Positions 40,560-47,184 of a DNA stretch of 50,201 nucleotides are shown here, piece after piece. Source of the DNA: Rhodobacter capsulatus. Lineage in GTDB: Bacteria; Pseudomonadota; Alphaproteobacteria; Rhodobacterales; Rhodobacteraceae. The stretch's first letter is position 1. The number at the start of each line of letters is the position of its first letter. The notes under the pieces are model-generated. The model made no database searches. It had not been told where the DNA came from and saw only the letters and a list, made by a program, of their open reading frames with translations. The stretch is taken from positions 1-50,201 of the forward strand of contig NZ_SWJZ01000027.1 in the NCBI RefSeq assembly GCF_005144475.1, read 5' to 3'. A program made the translations under genes and the position numbers.

Positions 40560-42359
40560 TCACTCATCCATCTTCAGCGCCGCGATGAACGCCGATTGCG
40601 GGATCTCCACCTTCCCGAACTGGCGCATCTTCTTCTTCCCGGCTTTCTGCTTCTCCAGCAGCTTCTTCTTCCGCGTCGCGTCGCCGCCGTAGCATTTCGC
40701 CGTCACGTCCTTGCGCATCGCCGACAGCGTCTCGCGCGCGATCACCCGGCCGCCGATCGCCGCCTGAATCGGGATCTTGAACATGTGCCGCGGGATCAGA
40801 TCCTTCAGCTTCTCCACCATCGCCCGGCCCCGCCCCTCGGCGCGGTCGCGGTGCACCATGATCGACAGCGCATCCACCGGCTCGTCATTCACCAGGATCG
40901 ACATCTTGACCAGGAAATCCTCGCGGTATTCGGCCAGCTGATAGTCGAAGCTCGCATAGCCCTTGGTCACCGATTTCAGCCGGTCGTAGAAGTCGAAGAC
41001 CACTTCCGACAGCGGCAGGTCATAGACCACCATCGCCCGCGAGCCCGCATAGGTCAGATCCATCTGGATGCCGCGGCGGTCCTGACACAGCTTCAGCACG
41101 TCGCCCAGATACTCGTCCGGAACCATGATCGTCGCCTTGATCCGCGGCTCCTCGATATGATCGACATAGGTCAGGTCGGGCAGGTCGGCGGGGTTGTGCA
41201 GATCGCGGACCTCGCCGTCCTTCATGTAAAGCTTGAACACGACCGAGGGCGCGGTGGTGATCAGATCCAGGTCATATTCGCGTTCCAGCCGGTCGCGCAC
41301 CACTTCCAGATGCAACAGCCCGAGGAAGCCGCAGCGGAACCCGAACCCCAGCGCGGCCGAGGTTTCCATCTCATAGGTGAAGCTCGCGTCGTTCAGCGCC
41401 AGTTTCTCGATCGCGTCGCGCAGCGGCTCGAAGTCGTTCGCATCGACCGGGAAAAGGCCGCAGAACACCACCGGCTGCGCCGGTTTGAAGCCCGGCAGGG
41501 CGGCGTCGCAGGGTTTGCGTTCATGGGTGATCGTGTCGCCGACGCGGGTGTCGCGGACCTGCTTGATCGAGGCGGTCAGCACGCCGATCTCGCCCGGCCC
41601 AAGCTCGGCGATATCGACCATCTGCGGCTTCAGCACGGCGAGCTTGTCGATCCGGTAGCTGGCGCCGGTCTGCATCATCTTGATCTGGTCGCCCTTGCGC
41701 ACGACGCCATCCATGACGCGGATCATCACGACGACGCCCAGATAGGGGTCATACCAGCTGTCCACCAGCATGGCTTTCAAGGGCGCATCGACGTCGCCCA
41801 CCGGCGCGGGAAGGCGGTGCACGATCGCTTCCAGCACGTCGGGAATGCCAAGGCCGGTCTTGGCCGAAATCGGAATCGCCTCGGACGCGTCGATGCCGAT
41901 CACATCCTCGATGTTCTTCTTCACCGCATCCGGGTCGGCGGCGGGCAGGTCGATCTTGTTCAGCACCGGCACGATGTCATGCCCCGCGTCGATCGCCTGA
42001 TAGACGTTCGCCAGCGTCTGCGCCTCGACGCCCTGCGAGGCGTCGACGACCAGCAAAGACCCTTCCACGGCGCGCATCGAGCGGCTGACCTCATAGGCGA
42101 AGTCGACGTGGCCGGGGGTGTCGATCAGGTTCAGGATGTAGGTCCGCCCATCCTTCGCCGGATAGTCGATCCGCACGGTGTTCGCCTTGATGGTGATGCC
42201 GCGCTCGCGCTCGATATCCATGCTGTCGAGCATCTGCTCTTTCATGTCGCGCGCGGCCACCGTGCCCGTCAACTGGATCAGACGGTCAGCCAGCGTGGAT
42301 TTGCCGTGGTCGATATGCGCCACGATGGAGAAGTTCCGGATGTGATCGAGCTTTTTCAT
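40560..42359 (-). CDS. lepA: Elongation factor 4 (LepA)
   Basis: LepA/EF4 (599 residues) is a ribosomal GTPase that back-translocates or remodels stalled elongation complexes and aids ribosome biogenesis. G motifs are AHIDHGKST (G1), GITI in the G2 region, DTPGHVDF (G3) and LNKIDLP (G4), followed by EF-G-like domains and the EF4-specific C-terminal domain rich in Lys ([20 protein letters not shown]). [20 protein letters not shown] is the standard N-terminus. The start lies 222 bases from the 17-codon ORF on the opposite strand. Confidence 0.97.
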   Translation of the reverse strand: MKKLDHIRNFSIVAHIDHGKSTLADRLIQLTGTVAARDMKEQMLDSMDIERERGITIKANTVRIDYPAKDGRTYILNLIDTPGHVDFAYEVSRSMRAVEGSLLVVDASQGVEAQTLANVYQAIDAGHDIVPVLNKIDLPAADPDAVKKNIEDVIGIDASEAIPISAKTGLGIPDVLEAIVHRLPAPVGDVDAPLKAMLVDSWYDPYLGVVVMIRVMDGVVRKGDQIKMMQTGASYRIDKLAVLKPQMVDIAELGPGEIGVLTASIKQVRDTRVGDTITHERKPCDAALPGFKPAQPVVFCGLFPVDANDFEPLRDAIEKLALNDASFTYEMETSAALGFGFRCGFLGLLHLEVVRDRLEREYDLDLITTAPSVVFKLYMKDGEVRDLHNPADLPDLTYVDHIEEPRIKATIMVPDEYLGDVLKLCQDRRGIQMDLTYAGSRAMVVYDLPLSEVVFDFYDRLKSVTKGYASFDYQLAEYREDFLVKMSILVNDEPVDALSIMVHRDRAEGRGRAMVEKLKDLIPRHMFKIPIQAAIGGRVIARETLSAMRKDVTAKCYGGDATRKKKLLEKQKAGKKKMRQFGKVEIPQSAFIAALKMDE

Positions 42360-42467
42360 GGGCGCGCAGATAGCAGCAAATCAAGGGTGCGGGAAGGGGG
42401 ATTGCGGCGGGCAGGCAGGCCCGGGCGCCGCGGCGATGACGGTGACAAGACCGCGATGGCGATTCCG

Positions 42468-42497
42468 TTGACGCAACCATGGGGCGAGTGGTAGCGT
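42468..42497 (+). promoter_or_regulatory. Possible promoter ahead of the 17-codon ORF
   Basis: TTGACG (42468-42473), 18 bases, TAGCGT (42492-42497). The -10 is weak. It lies between lepA and the small ORF that starts at 42582. Confidence 0.3.
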
Positions 42498-42581
42498 TAT
42501 CGGGCCGGAAAACCGGCGCCTTTGCGGACAATCACCTTGCAGACGATCACACGGACAATCTCATCAAGGGAGGAGTAGAGA

Positions 42582-42635
42582 ATGCCGAGACCCGATTGCC
42601 CTGCCGTGACGCAACCTGTCGAGACCGGAGGCTGA
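42582..42635 (+). CDS. 17-codon ORF with strong ribosome binding site (leader or small peptide)
   Basis: MPRPDCPAVTQPVETGG is encoded immediately after a near-perfect AAGGGAGGAG site with six bases to the ATG, far stronger than that of the gene behind it. The stop is eight bases before the ATG of the next gene. The peptide has one Cys and three Pro. Possible roles are a translated leader that couples or regulates the downstream gene, a small protein, or a peptide precursor. No modification enzyme is nearby. Expression is unproven. Confidence 0.4.
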   Translation: MPRPDCPAVTQPVETGG

Positions 42636-42643
42636 GGCGGATC

Positions 42644-42955
42644 ATGAACACGCAGACCACTTTGAAAGGGCCGCTCACGATCACCTCGCTGACCACCCGC
42701 AGCGTCGGGCTGGTCTCCTTCATCCGGCTCAAGGGCCATCTGCCCGATGCGGGCTGGACCGTGACCGGCGAGGCGGCGCTGACCACCTCGGGGGTGCTGA
42801 TGTCGCTGCGCACCCGCCAGCGCCCCGGGGTATTCCCCGAAGCCGCGCAGCCGCTGGTGCTGGAATATGCGCTTGGCCAGCTGCGCCCGGGCGAGCGCGC
42901 CTATCGCGTCACCTGTGACGGCGCCCTGCTGGCCGAGGGCCGGCTGATGTTCTGA
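42644..42955 (+). CDS. Hypothetical protein, unknown family
   Basis: The 103-residue product begins MNTQTTLKGPLTITSLTTRS and is rich in beta-branched and Gly residues (GLVSFIRLKGHLPDAGWTVT, LTTSGVLMSLRTRQRPGVF), so a small beta-sandwich is likely. It has no signal peptide or recognisable motif. The ATG has only a moderate GAGGCGG site, close to the stop of the 17-codon ORF, so translation may be coupled to it. A 9-bp stem (GCGGGCGGC with GCCGCCCGC, 42964-43000) lies between it and the copper chaperone gene. I do not recognise it. Confidence 0.6.
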   Translation: MNTQTTLKGPLTITSLTTRSVGLVSFIRLKGHLPDAGWTVTGEAALTTSGVLMSLRTRQRPGVFPEAAQPLVLEYALGQLRPGERAYRVTCDGALLAEGRLMF

Positions 42956-43042
42956 ACCGGGCTGCGGGCGGCACATGCAATCGCGGTTGACGCCGCCCGC
43001 GGATCGCGCCAGATCATGCAGGATGAAGCGCGGAGGCCCCCG

Positions 43043-43231
43043 ATGATCCTGTCCGTTCCCAACATGACCTGCGGCCATTGCAAGGCCAGCGTCGAAGCCG
43101 CCATCACCGAAGTGGGCGGCAAGGCGCTTGTCAGCCTCGAAGACCGCGAGGTCGAGGTGAACGGTCTGCCCGAGGAAACCGTCCTCGCCGCGCTCAAGGC
43201 CGCGGGCTTCGACGCCGAAGTCATCGCCTGA
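43043..43231 (+). CDS. copZ: Copper chaperone (heavy-metal-associated domain, CopZ type)
   Basis: The 62-residue HMA domain has the metal site VPNMTCGHCKASVE (C10 and C13), flanked by the typical beta-alpha-beta pattern, and the family's usual short length. It would pass Cu(I) to a P-type ATPase in the cytoplasm; no such ATPase is in this window. GGAGGCCCCCG lies upstream of ATG 43043, while an in-frame ATG at 43016 is less likely. A mercury or other metal function is a minor alternative. Confidence 0.9.
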   Translation: MILSVPNMTCGHCKASVEAAITEVGGKALVSLEDREVEVNGLPEETVLAALKAAGFDAEVIA

Positions 43232-43272
43232 CCCGATCGCCTGACCCAGATTTCGGCGGAACTCCGCCCCTT

Positions 43273-43320
43273 GCCGCCAGATCTGGCGGCATTTGCGCAT
43301 GATCGGCGGAAAGCCGCCGA
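43273..43320. repeat. Perfect palindrome and adjacent hairpin downstream of the copper chaperone
   Basis: GCCGCCAGATCTGGCGGC (43273-43290) is a perfect 18-base palindrome. It is followed by TCGGCGG-AAAG-CCGCCGA (43303-43320), a perfect 7-bp hairpin. Both are in the 180-base space before the next gene. No T-run follows either, so a terminator role is possible but unproven. Confidence 0.5.
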
Positions 43321-43411
43321 AACTATTGTGCCGACTTGTCGAATCCCCTAAAAGGCACGTCAAATCGACGGGATCTGGGCGTGAACCCGACCCGCAACCG
43401 AAGAGCAGAGC

Positions 43412-43708
43412 ATGATGAAATATCTTCTTTCCGCCGCCTTGGTTCTTGCGGGAACCACGGCTTTTGCCGGCCCCATCGACACCGCCTGTCAGCGCGCCGG
43501 ACGCACCGCCGATCCGGCGCTGTGCGGCTGCATCCAGCAGGTCGCCGACCAGACCCTGTCGCGGTCGGACCAGCGCCGGGCGGCGAAATTCTTCGAAGAC
43601 CCGGATCAGGCCCAGGAAACCCGCGTCTCCGACCGCGCCGCGGATGAGGATTTCTGGCTGCGCTACAAGGACTTCGCCCAGACCGCCGAAGCTTACTGCG
43701 CGCGCTGA
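43412..43708 (+). CDS. Small periplasmic protein, unknown function
   Basis: The 98-residue product has a signal peptide (MMKYLLSAALVLAGTTAFAG, cleavage near AFAG). The mature part contains four Cys (TACQRAG, LCGCIQQ, AYCAR), which is consistent with disulfides in the periplasm. The second ATG at 43415 is equally likely as the start. The 3' end overlaps the opposed LMW phosphatase gene by 16 bases. No known family is recognised. Confidence 0.7.
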   Translation: MMKYLLSAALVLAGTTAFAGPIDTACQRAGRTADPALCGCIQQVADQTLSRSDQRRAAKFFEDPDQAQETRVSDRAADEDFWLRYKDFAQTAEAYCAR

Positions 43709-44142
43709 AGCCGCGCCAGCAACGCCCTTGCGCCTGCCTCGATGATGTCGAGGCAGCCGTCGAAGTCGCGGGTATAATAGGGGTCGGGCACTTCCGACAC
43801 GCCGCGCTCGCCTTGCAGGAACATCTCCAGCCGCGCCGTCGCATCGACGGGCCGCAGCGCCTGCGCATCGCGGTAATTCTGCCGGTCCATCGCCAGAATC
43901 AGATCGAAGTCGCGGAAATCCGCAGGCTTCAGCTGCCGTGCCCGCAGCGCGCTCAGGTCATGGCCGCGGGGATGGGCCGCCGCCTGCATCGGGCCATAGG
44001 GCGGCTCTCCGACATGCCAGGCACCGGTTCCGGCGCTGTCGAGCGTGACCGGCACCCCGGCCTGTGCGGCCAGCGTGCGAAAGACCCCCTCGGCGGCGGG
44101 GGAGCGACAGATATTGCCAAGGCAGAGAAACAGGATACGCAT
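43693..44142 (-). CDS. Low-molecular-weight protein tyrosine phosphatase
   Basis: The 149-residue phosphatase has the P-loop CLGNICRSP, C7-x5-R13, immediately after the first strand, and the general-acid motif VPDPYYTRDFDG near the C-terminus. These are sufficient for the catalytic mechanism. Substrates in bacteria include exopolysaccharide kinases and arsenate (in related reductases), but the absence of extra catalytic Cys argues for phosphatase. Its start is 28 bases from the sirtuin gene, which is divergent. Confidence 0.93.
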   Translation of the reverse strand: MRILFLCLGNICRSPAAEGVFRTLAAQAGVPVTLDSAGTGAWHVGEPPYGPMQAAAHPRGHDLSALRARQLKPADFRDFDLILAMDRQNYRDAQALRPVDATARLEMFLQGERGVSEVPDPYYTRDFDGCLDIIEAGARALLARLQRAQ

Positions 44143-44170
44143 GGGGGCGCTTTACCAAGGGGAAACGCCG

Positions 44171-44863
44171 ATGGCCAGAATCGTGATTCTCACAGGTGCG
44201 GGAATTTCCGCCGAAAGCGGCCTGCGCACCTTCCGCGCCAGCGACGGTCTGTGGGAAGACCACCGCATCGAGGATGTGGCAACGCCCGAAGGGTTTGCCC
44301 GCGATCCGGCCTTGGTGCACAGGTTCTACAACCAGCGCCGCGCGGCGGCGGCGGCAGCCCTGCCGAATGCGGCGCATCACGCCTTGGCGCGACTTGAAGC
44401 CGCAGGGGCGCATCAGGTGCTGGTGGTGACGCAGAATGTCGACGACCTGCACGAGCGGGCGGGGACGCGACAGCTGATTCACATGCACGGCACGCTGACC
44501 GGCGCGCTCTGCGCCGCCTGCGATCACCGCTGGCCCGCCCCCGCCGAGATGCAGCAGACCCACGCCTGCCCCGCCTGCGGCAGGCCCGCGACCCGGCCCG
44601 ACATCGTCTGGTTCGGCGAGATGCCCTACCGGATGGAGGAGATCTGGGCGGCGCTGCGGGCGGCCGATCTTTTCGTCTCGATCGGCACCTCGGGGAATGT
44701 CTATCCGGCGGCCGGATTCGTCGCCGATGCCCGGCATGCCGGGGTGGCGACGCTGGAACTGAACCTCGAGCCCTCGCAGGGGACGCGGATGTTCGACGAG
44801 GCCCGGCACGGCCCGGCGACACAGGTGGTTCCGGCCTGGGTGGATCAGATGCTTTCCGCATGA
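44171..44863 (+). CDS. cobB: NAD-dependent protein deacylase (class III sirtuin, CobB/SIRT5-like)
   Basis: The 230-residue sirtuin has LTGAGISAESGLRTFRASDG, TQNVDDLHERAG, the catalytic H106 in HMHG, and a zinc site CAACDHRW plus CPACGRPA. Residues Y53 and R56 in FYNQRR match the YxxR signature of class III sirtuins, which prefer acidic acyl groups (succinyl, malonyl) on lysine. Deacetylase activity may remain. GGGGAAACGCCG precedes ATG 44171, and an in-frame extension upstream is spurious. It acts in the cytoplasm. Confidence 0.94.
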   Translation: MARIVILTGAGISAESGLRTFRASDGLWEDHRIEDVATPEGFARDPALVHRFYNQRRAAAAAALPNAAHHALARLEAAGAHQVLVVTQNVDDLHERAGTRQLIHMHGTLTGALCAACDHRWPAPAEMQQTHACPACGRPATRPDIVWFGEMPYRMEEIWAALRAADLFVSIGTSGNVYPAAGFVADARHAGVATLELNLEPSQGTRMFDEARHGPATQVVPAWVDQMLSA

Positions 44864-44868
44864 ATCGC

Positions 44869-44897
44869 TTGACGCGGGGTGGCTTTGCCCTTATGCC
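44869..44897 (+). promoter_or_regulatory. Promoter of rpmB
   Basis: TTGACG (44869-44874), 17 bases, TATGCC (44892-44897). It is followed by a leader of about 85 bases to the rpmB ATG. The start overlaps the end of the sirtuin gene. Confidence 0.55.
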
Positions 44898-44986
44898 CCG
44901 CGAACAGATTTCCGGGCACCGCGCGCAGCGGGTCCCGCAGTATTGAAAGTGGGCCGCGTCGCCCGAGGAAACGAAGGAACAACGCC

Positions 44987-45274
44987 ATGTCGCGCGTCTG
45001 CGAACTGACCGGCAAAGGCCCGATGTCGGGCAACAACATCAGCCACGCGAACAACAAGACGCGTCGCCGCTTTCTGCCGAACCTGAACGAAGTCACCCTG
45101 ATCTCGGACGTGCTGGGTCAATCGTTCCAGCTGCGCGTCTCGGCCGCCGGCCTGCGCACCGTCGATCACCGCGGTGGTCTGGATGCTTTCCTTGCGAAAG
45201 CCTCGGATGACGAACTTTCGGCCAATGCGCTGAAAATCAAGAAAGCCATCGCCAAGGCGCAAGCCGCCGCGTAA
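44987..45274 (+). CDS. rpmB: Ribosomal protein bL28
   Basis: The 95-residue protein begins [20 protein letters not shown] followed by [13 protein letters not shown], the standard L28 N-terminus, and ends in an Ala/Lys-rich tail. It belongs to the large ribosomal subunit. The GAAGGAACAACGCC site supports ATG 44987, and an in-frame extension upstream is not real. It has its own promoter and an excellent terminator, so it is monocistronic. A short direct duplication (GCGTAATCGGC) covers its stop codon. Confidence 0.97.
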   Translation: MSRVCELTGKGPMSGNNISHANNKTRRRFLPNLNEVTLISDVLGQSFQLRVSAAGLRTVDHRGGLDAFLAKASDDELSANALKIKKAIAKAQAAA

Positions 45275-45312
45275 TCGGCCGCTGCGTAATCGGCTGATCC
45301 ATCGGATCCGAA

Positions 45313-45337
45313 AACCCCGCCTCTGGCGGGGTTTTTT
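45313..45337 (+). terminator. Rho-independent terminator of rpmB
   Basis: AACCCCGCC-TCT-GGCGGGGTT with TTTT following. The A-run on the left may let it act for meaB on the opposite strand too. It lies 38 bases after the rpmB stop. Confidence 0.93.
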
Positions 45338-45341
45338 CATC

Positions 45342-46331
45342 TCAACCGCGCAGCTCTGCCAGCATCTCGGCCGCCGCCACCGCGGGCGCCGTCTCTCCGC
45401 CCGCCACGGCGCTGCCCAAAGCCTGCATCCGCGCCCGAATCACCGGGTCGGCCACCAGCCGCGCCAGAAGCCCCTCGCGCACTTCGGTCTCGAACCAGTG
45501 CCGCGCCTGCTCGGCCCGGCGGCGCTCGAAATGCCCGTGTTCCCGACGCCATTCGGCAAGCCGCTGCATGTCTTCCCAGGCGGATTTCAGCCCTTCCTCG
45601 GCCAGGGCCGAGACCGCCACCGCCTTCGGAAAGCCCTCGGGATCCTGCGGACGACGCCGCAGCAGCCGCAAGGCGCCCGCGTAATCCGCCATCGTGCGCA
45701 AGGCCGCCGGTTTCAGATCGCCATCGGCCTTGTTGACCAGAATGATGTCGGCCATTTCCATGATGCCGCGCTTGACGCCCTGCAGCTCATCGCCGCCCGC
45801 AGGCGCCATCAGCAGGATGAACAGATCGGTCATCTCGGCCACCAGCGTTTCCGACTGCCCGACACCCACCGTCTCGATCAGCACCACGTCGAACCCCGCC
45901 GCCTCGCACAGGCTGACCGCCTCGCGGGTGCGCCGGGCGACGCCGCCCAGCTGCGCTTGCGACGGCGAGGGCCGGATGAAGGCCGCCGGTTCCCGCGACA
46001 GCCGCTCCATCCGGGTCTTGTCGCCCAGGATCGAGCCGCCCGAGCGCGCCGAGGACGGATCGACCGCCAGCACCGCGACGCGCAGGCCAAGCCCGACCAG
46101 CATCATCCCGAAGCTTTCGATGAAGGTCGATTTGCCCACCCCGGGCGTGCCCGAAAGCCCGATCCGCAGCGCCTGCCGCCCGGTGCCCAGCAGGTCCAGC
46201 AGCGCCGTCGCCTGCGCCCGGTGATCGGCGCGGCCCGATTCCACCAGCGTGATCGCCCGGGCCAGCGCCCGGCGTTCCCCGGCCAGGATGCGGGGGGCAA
46301 GATCGGCGGCAGTATCAGGGGAAAAGGTCAT
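45342..46331 (-). CDS. meaB: Methylmalonyl-CoA mutase-associated GTPase MeaB
   Basis: MeaB (329 residues) is a G3E-type GTPase that protects and helps load adenosylcobalamin into methylmalonyl- or ethylmalonyl-CoA mutase. Seen are Walker A LSGTPGVGKSTFIES, VLAVDPSSARSGGSILGDKT, IETVGVGQSE and the base-recognition ILVNKADGD. Rhodobacters use acyl-CoA mutases in the ethylmalonyl-CoA pathway; the mutase gene is not here. The stop sits four bases beyond the rpmB terminator. The ATG at 46331 gives a normal length. Confidence 0.94.
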   Translation of the reverse strand: MTFSPDTAADLAPRILAGERRALARAITLVESGRADHRAQATALLDLLGTGRQALRIGLSGTPGVGKSTFIESFGMMLVGLGLRVAVLAVDPSSARSGGSILGDKTRMERLSREPAAFIRPSPSQAQLGGVARRTREAVSLCEAAGFDVVLIETVGVGQSETLVAEMTDLFILLMAPAGGDELQGVKRGIMEMADIILVNKADGDLKPAALRTMADYAGALRLLRRRPQDPEGFPKAVAVSALAEEGLKSAWEDMQRLAEWRREHGHFERRRAEQARHWFETEVREGLLARLVADPVIRARMQALGSAVAGGETAPAVAAAEMLAELRG

Positions 46332-46452
46332 GGCGGGCCTGTGCGAAACGGTGCCGATCGAACGAAATCGTCAACCGGCGTGAAACGGTTTCGGTTTCAT
46401 GCCCTCAACGGGCGGTGTATGTCCAGTCCGAAGGCATCCGCAGAGCAGGCCC

Positions 46453-47184
46453 ATGACAGCAGTCCCGACCCTTTCCGTTTTCGTCACCGGCCTTGCGCTG
46501 GCCCTGGCCCAGCCCGTGCTGGCCGATCAAAGCGACCGCATCGTCTTCGACATCGTGCTCAAGGGGCTGAAGGCCGGAGAGCTGGCGATCGACGGCAAGA
46601 TCTCGGGCGGGGCCTATGCCGCCAATGGCGTCGTCAAGACGACCGGCCTTGCGGGCATGATCAAGAAGATCCGCTACGACGCCACCGCGAGCGGAAGCTT
46701 TTCGAAATCCCGCTTCACCCCGCGCGCGGTCGAGGTCGCATCGCAGCGCGGCGATGACCGGGCGAAGAACACGATGATCTACAAGAACGGCACCCCCGCC
46801 TCGGTCAGCCACGAGCCGCCGCGGGTGCCGCGCCCGACCGATGTCGATCCGGCGCAGCAAAGCGGCACGATCGATCCGCTGACCGCGCTTTACGCCGTGC
46901 TGCGCGATGTCGACCGCGACGAGGCCTGCCAGCTGAACGTGACGATGTTCGACGGCGTGCGGCGGTCACAGGTGGCGCTGTCGGCACCGCAGGCCAAGGG
47001 CGAGGGCGTCGTCTGCAGTGGCGAATACCGTCGCATCGCCGGGTTCAAGGAAAAGGAAATGGCGGAAAAGACCCGCTTTCCCTTCACCCTCACCTATGCG
47101 CCGACCGGCGACGGCTCGCGGCTGCGGGTGGTCGACATCGCCACCGACACGATCATCGGCCAAGGCCGCCTGACCCGGCAGTGA
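46453..47184 (+). CDS. DUF3108 domain periplasmic protein
   Basis: The 243-residue protein has a signal peptide (TAVPTLSVFVTGLALALAQP, cleavage near VLADQ) and a DUF3108-type mature domain (SDRIVFDIVLKGLKAGELAI, YDATASGSFSKSRFTPRAVE, IDPLTALYAVLRDV). Two Cys may form a disulfide. The function of this family is unknown. ATG 46453 is preferred to an in-frame ATG at 46399. Its stop overlaps the GTG start of hrpB as GTGA, so the two are co-translated. Confidence 0.85.
   Translation: MTAVPTLSVFVTGLALALAQPVLADQSDRIVFDIVLKGLKAGELAIDGKISGGAYAANGVVKTTGLAGMIKKIRYDATASGSFSKSRFTPRAVEVASQRGDDRAKNTMIYKNGTPASVSHEPPRVPRPTDVDPAQQSGTIDPLTALYAVLRDVDRDEACQLNVTMFDGVRRSQVALSAPQAKGEGVVCSGEYRRIAGFKEKEMAEKTRFPFTLTYAPTGDGSRLRVVDIATDTIIGQGRLTRQ

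Noticed and set aside
42479-42643. N-terminal extension of the 42644 gene up to 42479
   Set aside because: The extension has no binding site and no homologous look; ATG 42644 behind the 17-codon ORF is a simpler start.
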